Origin: Actinoplanes philippinensis
GTDB lineage: Bacteria > Actinomycetota > Actinomycetes > Mycobacteriales > Micromonosporaceae
NCBI RefSeq assembly: GCF_900113015.1
Contig: NZ_FONV01000012.1
Location: 248,001 to 312,000, forward strand
Reading direction: 5' to 3'
DNA: 64,000 nucleotides
Under the pieces are notes generated by a model, which did no database searches, was not told where the DNA came from, and saw only the letters and a list, made by a program, of their open reading frames with translations. The position numbers and the translations under genes are program-made. Each line of letters starts with the position of its first letter. Position 1 is the first letter of the stretch. Shown here piece after piece: positions 50,043-58,396 of the stretch.

Positions 50043-51497
50043 GTGCCAGACTCGGGCCTCGTGGAGGAAACCGCCCGCGACGCGGTCGCCGAGGCTGCCG
50101 GCCGGCGCCCCGGCCACCCCGCGCTGATCGCCGGGGACACCGTGATCACCTGGGCCGAACTGGACACCAGGGTGTCCGCCGCGGCCCGCTGGATCGCGTC
50201 CCGCACGTCACCCGGCGACCGGGTCGCGCTGCTGCTCGGCAACACCGTCGATTTCGCCGTCGCCTATTTCGGCGTGCTTCGGGCCGGGCGGGTCGCGGTG
50301 CCGCTGAACCCCGGTTACACCGGCGACGAGCGCGACCACGCGATCACCGACTCGGGCGCGTCGCTGGTGGTGGACGGCCCGCCCGGCGCCGCGGAGGACG
50401 GCGCTGCTCCGGCCGTACCCCGGAGGTCCGATCTTGCGGTTCTGCTCTACACGTCGGGCACCAGCGGGCGCCCCAAGGGCGCCATGCTCACCCACGCCGC
50501 GCTCGCCGCGAACCACGACCAGCTCGACCGGATCGAGCCGCCCGTCGTGGGGCCGGACGACGTGGTCCTGCTCGCCGTGCCGTTCTTCCACGCCTACGGC
50601 CTGAACACCGGGCTCGGCAGCGTCGCACACCACGCGGCGACCGGCGTGCTGGCCGAGCGCTTCGATCCGGAGGCGACACTCGATCTGATCACCCGGCACG
50701 GCGTCACCGTCACGGTCGGCGTGCCCGGGATGTACCAGGCCTGGACCACGGTCCCGGCGGCGGGCGAGGCGCTGAGCGGCGTCCGGACCGCGGTGTGCGG
50801 CGCGGCGCCGCTGGACACCGGCGTCGCGGCGCGCTTCCGCGCGATGACCGGCCGGGCGATCCTGATCGGGTACGGGTTGACCGAAACCGCCCCGGTCCTG
50901 ACCACGACGGCGGTCAGCGACCGGGACAAGAGCGGCTCGATCGGCCGGCCGCTGCCCGGTGTCGAGCTGCTGTTGCGTACCCCGGCGGGCGCCGAGCTGT
51001 GGCGTGACGGCACCGCGTCGATCGACGAGGATCTCGAGATCGCCGAGTCGGCCGGCACCGACCCCGGCGAGATCGTGGTGCGCGGCCCCAATCTGTTCTC
51101 CGGGTACTGGCCGGACGGCAGGGACGGGCCCGGCCCGGACGGCTGGTGGCCGACCGGGGACGTGGCCTACGCCGACGGCGACGGTGACCTGGTGCTCGTC
51201 GACCGCATCGGTGAGCTGATCCTGGTGAACGGCTTCAACGTCTACCCGGCCGAGATCGAGCGGGTGCTGATGGCGCATCCGCGGGTCACCGGCGTGGCCG
51301 TGGTCGGTGTGCCGGACACGACGACCGGGCAGCGGCCGTACGCGTACGTCACGGTGACCGGCGACCCGCAGCCCAGCACGACCGAGCTGCAGGTGCACTG
51401 CGCGGCCCGGCTGGCCCGCTTCAAGCTGCCCGGTGTCGAGCTGGTCGACGAGCTGCCGCGAACGGTGATCGGCAAGGTACGGAAGAGGGACCTGTGA
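50043..51497 (+). CDS. AMP-forming acyl-CoA synthetase
   Basis: The 484-residue enzyme of the ANL superfamily has the phosphate loop LLYTSGTSGRPKGAMLTHAA, adenine site GYGLTETAPVL, hinge DVAYADGDGDLVLVDRIGEL and the catalytic Lys near the C-terminus (ELPRTVIGKVRKRDL). It activates a carboxylic acid, probably a fatty acid, to its CoA ester. GTG 50043 lacks a strong ribosome site; GTG 50061 is an alternative. The stop overlaps the next gene. Confidence 0.9.
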   Translation: MPDSGLVEETARDAVAEAAGRRPGHPALIAGDTVITWAELDTRVSAAARWIASRTSPGDRVALLLGNTVDFAVAYFGVLRAGRVAVPLNPGYTGDERDHAITDSGASLVVDGPPGAAEDGAAPAVPRRSDLAVLLYTSGTSGRPKGAMLTHAALAANHDQLDRIEPPVVGPDDVVLLAVPFFHAYGLNTGLGSVAHHAATGVLAERFDPEATLDLITRHGVTVTVGVPGMYQAWTTVPAAGEALSGVRTAVCGAAPLDTGVAARFRAMTGRAILIGYGLTETAPVLTTTAVSDRDKSGSIGRPLPGVELLLRTPAGAELWRDGTASIDEDLEIAESAGTDPGEIVVRGPNLFSGYWPDGRDGPGPDGWWPTGDVAYADGDGDLVLVDRIGELILVNGFNVYPAEIERVLMAHPRVTGVAVVGVPDTTTGQRPYAYVTVTGDPQPSTTELQVHCAARLARFKLPGVELVDELPRTVIGKVRKRDL

Positions 51498-51739
51498 GAC
51501 TGACCCTGATCAGCCGCGAGGGCTGCCACCTGTGCGAGGTGGCCGAGCAGACGCTGGACCGGATCGCGCCCGGCGAGTGGGCCAAGGTCGACGTGGACTC
51601 CGACATCGAGCTGGAGCGCGACTACGGCGACCGGGTGCCGGTGCTGCTGCTCGACGGCAAGGAGCACGGGTACTGGCGGATCGAGGAGGACCGGCTCCTG
51701 CGGGATTTGACTCGACAGCCCGGTGAGCCCCGGCTGTAG
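51494..51739 (+). CDS. Glutaredoxin-like thioredoxin-fold protein
   Basis: The 81-residue protein has the active-site motif REGCHLCEVAEQTLDRIAP and the cis-Pro segment RVPVLLLDGKEHGYWRIEED, so it is a complete small glutaredoxin/DUF836-type protein. GTG overlaps the upstream stop. It is widely found near rex in actinobacteria. A redox role with mycothiol or thioredoxin is likely but not shown. Confidence 0.88.
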   Translation: MRLTLISREGCHLCEVAEQTLDRIAPGEWAKVDVDSDIELERDYGDRVPVLLLDGKEHGYWRIEEDRLLRDLTRQPGEPRL

Positions 51740-51748
51740 GTTCGCCGG

Positions 51749-52390
51749 GTGACAGCTACGCACCTGGTCTGGGACTGGAACGGCACCCTTCTCGACGACC
51801 TGCACCTGGTCGTTTCCTCGACGAACGTCGCCTTCGCCTCGGCGGGCGGGCGCGACGTCGGCTCCGACGAACACCGGCGGGCCTTCCGGCGGCCGGTCGC
51901 CGACTTCTACGCCGAGATGCTCGGCCGCGCGATCGACGAGGAGGAGTTCGGCCGCCTGGACCGGATCTTCCACGACGCGTACCGCCTCGGGCTGACCGAC
52001 GTGACGCTGGCCGCCGACGCGCAGGCCGCCATCAAGAGCTGGCCGGGCAGCCAGTCGCTGCTGTCCATGTGGTTCCACCACGAGCTGGTCCCGGCGGTCG
52101 AGGGCTACGGCCTGGCCGGGATGTTCACCCGGATCGACGGCCTGCGGGCCGAGCTGGGCGGCGGTTTCAAGGCCGCGCACCTCGCCGCCCACCTGGCCGA
52201 GCTCGGTGTCGACGGCCGTGACGTGGTGATGATCGGCGACTCGCTGGACGACGCCGACGCAGCCGAGTCGGTCGGCGGGCACGCGGTGCTCTACACCGGC
52301 GGATTCACCGATCCGGCCCGGTTGCGTGAATCCGGGCGTCCGGTCGCCGACACGCTGGTAGAGGCGGTAAAGATGGCCATGTCACTCTGA
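51749..52390 (+). CDS. HAD-family hydrolase
   Basis: The 213-residue protein has motif I as VWDWNGTLLDDLHLV, where the second Asp of DxD is Asn. Motif IV is VVMIGDSLDDADAAESV, and a cap region lies between. It is like phosphoglycolate phosphatases of actinobacteria, many of which share the DWN form. GTG 51749 is ten bases after the glutaredoxin stop, so the two are probably cotranscribed. Confidence 0.85.
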   Translation: MTATHLVWDWNGTLLDDLHLVVSSTNVAFASAGGRDVGSDEHRRAFRRPVADFYAEMLGRAIDEEEFGRLDRIFHDAYRLGLTDVTLAADAQAAIKSWPGSQSLLSMWFHHELVPAVEGYGLAGMFTRIDGLRAELGGGFKAAHLAAHLAELGVDGRDVVMIGDSLDDADAAESVGGHAVLYTGGFTDPARLRESGRPVADTLVEAVKMAMSL

Positions 52391-52457
52391 GCTGAGTGGC
52401 CCTGGCGGGGTTCGAAAGGTAATACTCGACAGGTCGGCCCGACTAACACAACCGGGC

Positions 52458-52487
52458 CGATCTTGTCCAATTGTCCCGACAAGATCG
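52458..52487. repeat. 10-bp inverted repeat before the Rex operator
   Basis: CGATCTTGTC (52458-52467) and GACAAGATCG (52478-52487) form a perfect stem around a 10-base loop. It ends five bases before the Rex site. It may be the HAD transcript end or a second control element. Confidence 0.65.
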
Positions 52488-52491
52488 CGAT

Positions 52492-52509
52492 TTGTGCACG
52501 CCTTCACAA
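52492..52509. promoter_or_regulatory. Rex operator (ROP) upstream of rex
   Basis: TTGTGCACGCCTTCACAA matches the known Rex site TTGTGAANNNNTTCACAA at all but one fixed base. It lies 113 bases before the rex ATG, so the operon is very likely repressed by its own Rex protein when NADH/NAD is low. Confidence 0.88.
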
Positions 52510-52622
52510 GCGCCTACTCTGTGACTCCGACGAGCCCCGCTACCACAGCCACCCCAAGAGGGTTCAACCGGTATCGCACAGACGGGGCTCACCGCAGGTT
52601 CGCCTCGTCGGCACGGAGTCAG

Positions 52623-53369
52623 ATGAGTCAGCAACGTCACGGAAGCACGCCCGGCGAAGCCGATGGCGTCCCGGCCTTCCCGGATCTGCCGGAGGCGACC
52701 ATCGCGCGACTGCCTGAGTACCTTCGTGCCCTTCACCACCTCGCCGAGACCGGCGCGGAGACGGTGTCGAGCGAGGGCCTCGCCGCGGCCGCCGGGGTCA
52801 ACTCGGCGAAACTCCGCAAGGACCTGTCGCACCTCGGGTCCTACGGCACCCGTGGCGTGGGCTATGACGTGGCCCTGCTGGTCGACCAGATCGAGTACAT
52901 TCTCGGCCTCGACAAGAACCGTGCGGTCTGCCTGGTCGGCGTGGGCAACCTCGGGCACGCGCTGGCCGGCTACGCCGGTTTCGCGAGCCGCGGCTTCCGG
53001 GTGGTGGCGCTCTTCGACGCCGACCCGAAAAAGGTCGGCGAGCAGATCAACGGCCTCACCGTGCAGCACACCGACGATCTGGAGCGGGTCGCCGCCGAGG
53101 AGTCGATCGCGATCGGAGTCATCGCCACCCCGCCCGGCACCGCCCAGGCGGTCGCCGACGCGCTGGTCGCCGCGGGAGTGACAAGCATCCTCAATTTCGC
53201 CCCGGGGGTTCTGTCGGTGCCGTCCAACGTTGACGTCCGTAAAGTGGATCTCGCCATCGAGCTGCAGATCCTTTCGTTCCACGAGCACCGCAAGGCGTCT
53301 CTGACCGCGCTGCCCGGCGGCCGGTCCGCCCCGCCTGCCAACGGCGGTCAGGAGGCGGTCGGGTCGTGA
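52623..53369 (+). CDS. rex: Redox-sensing transcriptional repressor Rex
   Basis: ATG 52623 (248 residues) is chosen over upstream frames because those cross the operator. The winged helix has TIARLPEYLRALHHLAETGA, then GVNSAKLRKDLSHLGSYGTR. The Rossmann domain has VCLVGVGNLGHALAGYAGFA and VALFDADPKKVG. Rex binds DNA when NAD is high and lets go with NADH. It starts rex-hemA-hemC-cobA/hemD-hemB, as in Streptomyces. The stop overlaps hemA (GTGA). Confidence 0.95.
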   Translation: MSQQRHGSTPGEADGVPAFPDLPEATIARLPEYLRALHHLAETGAETVSSEGLAAAAGVNSAKLRKDLSHLGSYGTRGVGYDVALLVDQIEYILGLDKNRAVCLVGVGNLGHALAGYAGFASRGFRVVALFDADPKKVGEQINGLTVQHTDDLERVAAEESIAIGVIATPPGTAQAVADALVAAGVTSILNFAPGVLSVPSNVDVRKVDLAIELQILSFHEHRKASLTALPGGRSAPPANGGQEAVGS

Positions 53370-54661
53370 ACCTGCTCAGCATCGGCGCCTCGTACCGGAC
53401 GGCTGACGTCGCGGTCCTCGAGCGTTTGGTCATTCCCGAGTCGTCGGTCCCCGACCTGCTCCAGCGTCTGGTCGCTCAGCCGTATGTGGGGGAGGCCGTT
53501 GTCGTCTCCACATGCAACCGGGTCGAGGTCTACGCGGCGGTCAGCGGCTTCCACGGCGGCCTCGGCGACATCTGCAACGTGCTGTCCGAGCACTCCGGCA
53601 TCCCCGCCACCGAGCTGGCCGGCCACCTCTACGTGCACTACGGCGAGGCGGCGGTCCGGCACTCGTTCCGGGTGTCGTCCGGTCTCGACTCGATGGTCGT
53701 CGGCGAGGCCCAGATCCTCGGGCAGCTGCGCGACGCGTACCACGCGGCCACCGAGGTCGACTCGGCCGGCCGGCTGCTGCACGAGCTGATGCAGCAGACG
53801 CTGCGGGTCGGCAAGCGGGCGCACGCCGAGACCGGCATCGACAAGGCCGGGCAGAGCGTCGTCACGGCCGCGCTCGACGTGGCCGCCGAGCACCTCGGCG
53901 GTGACCTGACCGGCCGGTCCGCCCTGATCATCGGGGCCGGGGCGATGGGCTCGCTGTCGGTGGCCACGCTCACCCGCAGCGGTGTCGGCCCCCTGCGGAT
54001 CACCAACCGCAGCCACGAGCGGGCCGACCGGCTCGCCGAGGCCTACGGCGCCGTCGCTATCCCGTTCGACCAGCTCGACGAGGCGCTGCGCGAGGTCGAC
54101 ATCGTGGTGTGCGCGACCGCCTCCACCGAGCCGGTGCTCACCCGCGAGCGCCTGGAGCGGGTCGGCAAGGACCTGGTCGTCCTCGACCTCGCCGTCCCGC
54201 GTGACGTGGCGCCGGACGCCGTCGGCCTGCCCGGCCTGACCGTCGTCGACATCGACAGCCTGGCCAACAGCCGCCGCACCGGCCCGGCCGCGGCCGAGAC
54301 CGCCGCCGTCGAGCAGATCGTCGTCGCCGAGGTGGACAACTTCCTCGGCTGGCTGCGCGGCGCCGAGATCGCGCCCACCGTGGCGGCGCTGCGCACCCGG
54401 GCCGAGGAGGTCGTGTCGGCGGAGATGCGCAAGCTGGTGTCCCGGCGGCCGGAATTCACCGATGAGCAGCGGGCGGATGTTTCCCGTACCCTGCACCGGG
54501 TCGTCCAGCAGTTGCTGCACTCGCCTACCGTGCGGGTCCGCCAGCTCGCCGCCGAGCCCGGTGGCGATCAGTATGCGGCTCTGCTCCGTGAGCTGTTCGA
54601 CCTGGACGTCCCGCTCGCCACCCAGGCCGACGCGGTACCTGAGATCGGGGGGAAAGCATGA
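53366..54661 (+). CDS. hemA: Glutamyl-tRNA reductase
   Basis: The 431-residue enzyme has the catalytic Cys50 in VVSTCNRVEVYAAV, LDSMVVGEAQILGQLR, the NADPH-binding ALIIGAGAMGSLSVATL, and a C-terminal dimer helix. It makes glutamate-1-semialdehyde from glutamyl-tRNA, the committed step of haem synthesis by the C5 route. GTG 53366 overlaps the rex stop, and the stop overlaps hemC, so translation is coupled. Confidence 0.96.
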   Translation: MNLLSIGASYRTADVAVLERLVIPESSVPDLLQRLVAQPYVGEAVVVSTCNRVEVYAAVSGFHGGLGDICNVLSEHSGIPATELAGHLYVHYGEAAVRHSFRVSSGLDSMVVGEAQILGQLRDAYHAATEVDSAGRLLHELMQQTLRVGKRAHAETGIDKAGQSVVTAALDVAAEHLGGDLTGRSALIIGAGAMGSLSVATLTRSGVGPLRITNRSHERADRLAEAYGAVAIPFDQLDEALREVDIVVCATASTEPVLTRERLERVGKDLVVLDLAVPRDVAPDAVGLPGLTVVDIDSLANSRRTGPAAAETAAVEQIVVAEVDNFLGWLRGAEIAPTVAALRTRAEEVVSAEMRKLVSRRPEFTDEQRADVSRTLHRVVQQLLHSPTVRVRQLAAEPGGDQYAALLRELFDLDVPLATQADAVPEIGGKA

Positions 54662-55581
54662 CGCTGCGTCTCGGCACGCGGGGTAGCGCCCTGGCGCTCA
54701 CCCAGTCGCAGATGGTCGCCGACGCGCTGACCGCCGCCACCGGCCGCCCGGTCGAGCTGGTCCGGATCGTCACCCCCGGTGATCGCTCGGCCGCCCCGGT
54801 CGCCCAGCTCGGCGTCGGCGTGTTCGTCTCCGCGCTGCGCGACGCGCTGCTGGCCGGTGAGATCGACTTCGCCGTCCATTCGTACAAGGACCTGCCCACC
54901 GCCGAGCCACCGAGCCTGCACATCGCCGCGGTGCCGGTGCGTGAGGATCCCCGTGACGCCCTGATCGCCCGCGACGGTCTGACGCTCGCCGAGCTGCCGC
55001 CGGGCTCGACCATCGGCACCGGTGCGGTGCGCCGAATCGCGCAACTGCGTGCTTTGGGCCTAGAGTTGCAGGTCACGCCGATCCGAGGGAATGTCGACTC
55101 GCGAATCGCCCGGGTACTAGGACCCGAGGCAGATCTCGACGCCGTCGTTCTCGCCCGGGCCGGAGTGGCACGTCTCGGCCGATCGGCGCAGATCACCGAG
55201 ACGCTCGACCCGATGCTCATGCTGCCCGCCCCGGCTCAGGGTGCGCTGGCGGTGGAGTGCCGGGCCGGCGACACCGACCTGATCGAGTTGCTGTCCGTTC
55301 TCGATCACGCACCGACCCGCGCCGCCGTGGTGGCGGAGCGGTCGATGCTCGCCACGCTCGAGGCCGGGTGCTCCGCCCCGGTCGCGGCACACGCCGAGAT
55401 CGCCGAAGGCGACGACGGTGACGAGATCTACCTGCGCGGTGCCGTGATCAGCCCGGATGGTGTCCGAGCCGTCCGACTGTCGCGCACCGGAACGCCCGCC
55501 GGCGCGGCGGAGATCGGCAAGGCGCTTGCCATCGATCTCCTCGACGCCGGAGCCGATACCCTGATGGGGAGCACAGAATGA
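54658..55581 (+). CDS. hemC: Porphobilinogen deaminase (hydroxymethylbilane synthase)
   Basis: The 307-residue enzyme has RLGTRGSALALTQSQMVADA, DFAVHSYKDLPT with the catalytic Asp region, RRIAQLRALGLELQVTPIRG with NVDSRIA, and the cofactor Cys238 in LEAGCSAPVAAHAEI that holds the dipyrromethane. It joins four porphobilinogens. Overlaps on both sides confirm the operon. Confidence 0.96.
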   Translation: MTLRLGTRGSALALTQSQMVADALTAATGRPVELVRIVTPGDRSAAPVAQLGVGVFVSALRDALLAGEIDFAVHSYKDLPTAEPPSLHIAAVPVREDPRDALIARDGLTLAELPPGSTIGTGAVRRIAQLRALGLELQVTPIRGNVDSRIARVLGPEADLDAVVLARAGVARLGRSAQITETLDPMLMLPAPAQGALAVECRAGDTDLIELLSVLDHAPTRAAVVAERSMLATLEAGCSAPVAAHAEIAEGDDGDEIYLRGAVISPDGVRAVRLSRTGTPAGAAEIGKALAIDLLDAGADTLMGSTE

Positions 55582-57164
55582 CCACCCGCACCGCCCGTAA
55601 GCCAGCCGGACGCATCGCGTTCATCGGCGCCGGACCCGGCGACCCGGAGCTGCTGACCCGCCGCGCGTATGCGGCGCTGACCGATGCCGACCAGGTGGTC
55701 TACGACCGCGGCGTGCCCGATTCCCTGCTCAGCGCGATCCGCTCCGACGCCAAGGAGGACGCGCAGTTCAGTCCGGCCGAGGGCGCCCCCGGTGACGTCG
55801 CCAAGGTGCTGCTCTCCGCGGCCAAGTCCGGCCTGTCCGCCGTGCACCTGGTCGCCGGTGACCCGTTCGGCCACGACTCGGTGGTCAAGGAGGTGCAGGC
55901 GGTCGCGCGGACCGCTGTGCACTTCGAGGTGATCCCCGGCATCGGCCAGGCCGAGGGCGTCGCCGCCTACGCCGGTGTGCCGCTGCCCGGTGTGCGGATC
56001 GCCGCCGACGTCGACGACGTCTCCAACCTCGACTTCGACGCGCTCGCCACGGCCGCCCAGAAGGGCTCCTTCGCCGTGGCCGTGGACGCCGGCGACCTCG
56101 CCGCCGTCCGCGACGGGCTGCTCGCCGCGGGTGTCGAGCCGGGTGTCCCGGTCGGCGTGACCGGCGACGGCACCGGCGAGACGCAGTACACCACCACCTC
56201 GACGGTGGACAGCTTCGTCGCGGCGGCGCTCGGCTTCACCGGCCGGGTCGTCCTGACCGTCGGCTCCGACGTGGCCGAGCGCGACAGCCTCAGCTGGTGG
56301 GAGAACCGTCCGCTGTACGGCTGGAAGGTCCTCGTCCCGCGGACCAAGGAGCAGGCCGGCGCGATGTCCGCCCGGCTCCGTGCCTACGGCGCGATCCCGT
56401 GCGAGGTGCCGACCATCGCGGTCGAGCCCCCGCGCACCCCGGCGCAGATGGAGCGGGCCGTCAAGGGCCTGGTCGACGGCCGGTACGCGTGGGTCATCTT
56501 CACCTCGGTCAACGCGGTCCGCGCGGTCTGGGAGAAATTCGGTGAGCACGGTCTCGACGCCCGGCACTTCGGCGGCGTAAAGATCGCCTGCATCGGTGAG
56601 GCCACCGCCGACGCGGTCCGCGCGTTCGGCATCCAGCCCGAGCTGATCCCGGCCGGTGAGCAGTCCTCCGAGGGCCTGCTGGCCGAGTTCTCCCCGCACG
56701 ACGAGATCCTCGACCCGGTCGGCCGGGTGCTGCTGCCGCGTGCCGACATCGCGACCGAGACGCTCGCGGCCGGGCTCATCGAGCGCGGCTGGGAGGTGGA
56801 CGACGTCACGGCGTACCGGACGGTCCGCGCCGCCCCGCCGCCCGCCGAGATCCGCGACGCCATCAAGTCCGGCGGCTTCGACGCGGTGCTCTTCACCTCG
56901 TCCTCCACCGTCCGCAACCTGGTCGGCATCGCCGGCAAGCCGCACGCCCGCACGGTCGTCGCGGTGATCGGACCGAAGACCGCCGAGACCGCCGTCGAGT
57001 TCGGCCTCCGGGTCGACACCCAGCCGCAGAACGCGTCGGTGCCCGACCTGGTCGAGGCGCTCGCCGAGTACGCGCTGGAGCTCCGCGAGAAGCTGGCCGC
57101 CATGCCGGCCAAGCAGCGCCGCGGCTCCAAGGTGCAGGGCCCGACGGCTCTCCGTTTCCGCTGA
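55578..57164 (+). CDS. Fused uroporphyrinogen-III methyltransferase / uroporphyrinogen-III synthase
   Basis: The 528-residue product is a two-domain fusion. Residues 1-240 are a tetrapyrrole methylase fold (IAFIGAGPGDPELLTRRAYA, VHLVAGDPFGHDSVVKEVQA), divergent from typical CobA: the usual GGDPFVFGRG is shortened. Residues ~250-515 are HemD (VLVPRTKEQAGAMSARLRAY, IFTSVNAVRAVWEKF, VLFTSSSTVRNL). HemD closes the ring to uroporphyrinogen III. The fusion is usual in actinobacteria; whether the methylase is fully active cannot be judged here. Confidence 0.9.
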   Translation: MTTRTARKPAGRIAFIGAGPGDPELLTRRAYAALTDADQVVYDRGVPDSLLSAIRSDAKEDAQFSPAEGAPGDVAKVLLSAAKSGLSAVHLVAGDPFGHDSVVKEVQAVARTAVHFEVIPGIGQAEGVAAYAGVPLPGVRIAADVDDVSNLDFDALATAAQKGSFAVAVDAGDLAAVRDGLLAAGVEPGVPVGVTGDGTGETQYTTTSTVDSFVAAALGFTGRVVLTVGSDVAERDSLSWWENRPLYGWKVLVPRTKEQAGAMSARLRAYGAIPCEVPTIAVEPPRTPAQMERAVKGLVDGRYAWVIFTSVNAVRAVWEKFGEHGLDARHFGGVKIACIGEATADAVRAFGIQPELIPAGEQSSEGLLAEFSPHDEILDPVGRVLLPRADIATETLAAGLIERGWEVDDVTAYRTVRAAPPPAEIRDAIKSGGFDAVLFTSSSTVRNLVGIAGKPHARTVVAVIGPKTAETAVEFGLRVDTQPQNASVPDLVEALAEYALELREKLAAMPAKQRRGSKVQGPTALRFR

Positions 57165-57176
57165 TCCGACGATGAG

Positions 57177-57201
57177 GCGCGCCGATCCCGGGTCGGCGCG
57201 C
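57177..57201 (+). repeat. 9-bp hairpin between hemD and hemB
   Basis: The stem GCGCGCCGA/TCGGCGCGC (57177-57185 with 57193-57201) has a 7-base loop. It lies inside the operon, so it may lower read-through to hemB or protect the upstream mRNA. Confidence 0.6.
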
Positions 57202-57242
57202 TTCGCCATTTCTACCGGCCCGGCCTTTCTGAGGAGCGCCCG

Positions 57243-58229
57243 ATGTCCTTCCCCGACATCCGTCCGCGCCGCCTGCGGCGCACGCCCGCCATCCGGCGAC
57301 TGGTCCAGGAGACCCATCTCGCCCCGTCGGATCTGATCCTGCCCCTCTTCCTGAAGGAGGGGCTGACCGAGCCGAAACCGATCAGCTCGATGCCCGGTGT
57401 CCTTCAGCACACGCGTGACTCGCTGCGCAAGGCGGCGGCCGAGGCGGTCGCGGCGGGCGTCGGCGGTCTGATGCTCTTCGGTGTGCCGGACGACGCCGGC
57501 AAGGACGAGACCGGTTCGGCCGGCCTCGACCCGGACGGCATCCTCAATGTCGGCCTGCGTGATCTCAAGGCGGAGGTGGGCGACTCGTCGGTGATCATGG
57601 GTGACCTGTGCCTGGACGAGTTCACCTCGCACGGCCACTGTGGGGTGCTGGCCGCCGACGGCTCGGTCGACAACGACGCCACCCTGAAGATCTACGCCGA
57701 GATGGCTGTCGCGCAGGCCGAGGCCGGCGCCCACATGGTCGGCCCGTCCGGGATGATGGACGGTCAGATCGGCGTGATCCGCAAGGCCCTCGACGCGGCC
57801 GGCCACCAGGACGTGGCGATCCTCGCCTACTCGGTGAAATACGCCGGCGCCTTCTACGGCCCGTTCCGCGAGGCCGTCGACTCGTCGCTGAAGGGCGACC
57901 GCCGCCAGTACCAGATGGACCCGCCGAACGCCCGTGAGGCCCTGCGCGAGGTCGACCTGGACATCGCCGAGGGCGCCGACATCGTGATGGTCAAGCCGGG
58001 ACTGCCCTACCTGGACATCATCGCCGCCCTCCGCGACCACGTCAGCGTGCCGGTCGCCGCCTACCAGGTCTCCGGCGAGTACGCGATGGTCGAGGCCGCC
58101 GCCGCCAACGGCTGGCTCGACCGCGAACGCGTCATCCTCGAGTCGCTGACGTCGCTCAAGCGTGCCGGCGCCCAGATCACCCTCACGTACTGGGCCACCG
58201 AAGCCGCAAACCTCATTCAAAACCGCTAG
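57243..58229 (+). CDS. hemB: Delta-aminolevulinic acid dehydratase (porphobilinogen synthase)
   Basis: The 328-residue enzyme has both catalytic Lys sites (ILAYSVKYAGAFYGPFREA and DIVMVKPGLPYLDI) and SGMMDGQIGVIRKALD. The metal loop reads DLCLDEFTSHGHCG: Cys123, Asp125 and Cys133, a mixture between the three-Cys zinc type and the Asp-rich magnesium type. It forms porphobilinogen from two aminolevulinates. ATG 57243 follows GAGGAGCGCCCG. It ends the rex operon. Confidence 0.95.
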   Translation: MSFPDIRPRRLRRTPAIRRLVQETHLAPSDLILPLFLKEGLTEPKPISSMPGVLQHTRDSLRKAAAEAVAAGVGGLMLFGVPDDAGKDETGSAGLDPDGILNVGLRDLKAEVGDSSVIMGDLCLDEFTSHGHCGVLAADGSVDNDATLKIYAEMAVAQAEAGAHMVGPSGMMDGQIGVIRKALDAAGHQDVAILAYSVKYAGAFYGPFREAVDSSLKGDRRQYQMDPPNAREALREVDLDIAEGADIVMVKPGLPYLDIIAALRDHVSVPVAAYQVSGEYAMVEAAAANGWLDRERVILESLTSLKRAGAQITLTYWATEAANLIQNR

Positions 58230-58296
58230 GGGGTACGCCGTCGGCCGCCCCGCGCCGAACCACACCTCCCGTGGCACCCCGTGTAACGCAGGCGGC

Positions 58297-58326
58297 ACGC
58301 CCGGCCGAAACGCGCCCGCCGGGCGT
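58297..58326. terminator. Hairpin between hemB and the GNAT gene
   Basis: A perfect 9-bp stem (58297-58305 with 58318-58326) and a 12-base loop lie between convergent genes. No T-run. Confidence 0.5.
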
Positions 58327-58396
58327 ATGCGGTGGTCGCTGCTGGTCGTCAGGGTTGTACCTGTGCGTCCTCAACAGCTCTGACGGCCGGCCGGGT

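Noticed and set aside
55428..58298. A 956-codon open frame on the minus strand over the hem genes
   Set aside because: It is a mirror of the GC-rich codon bias of hemC, cobA/hemD and hemB. It has no recognisable domain and is His/Asp/Arg-rich.
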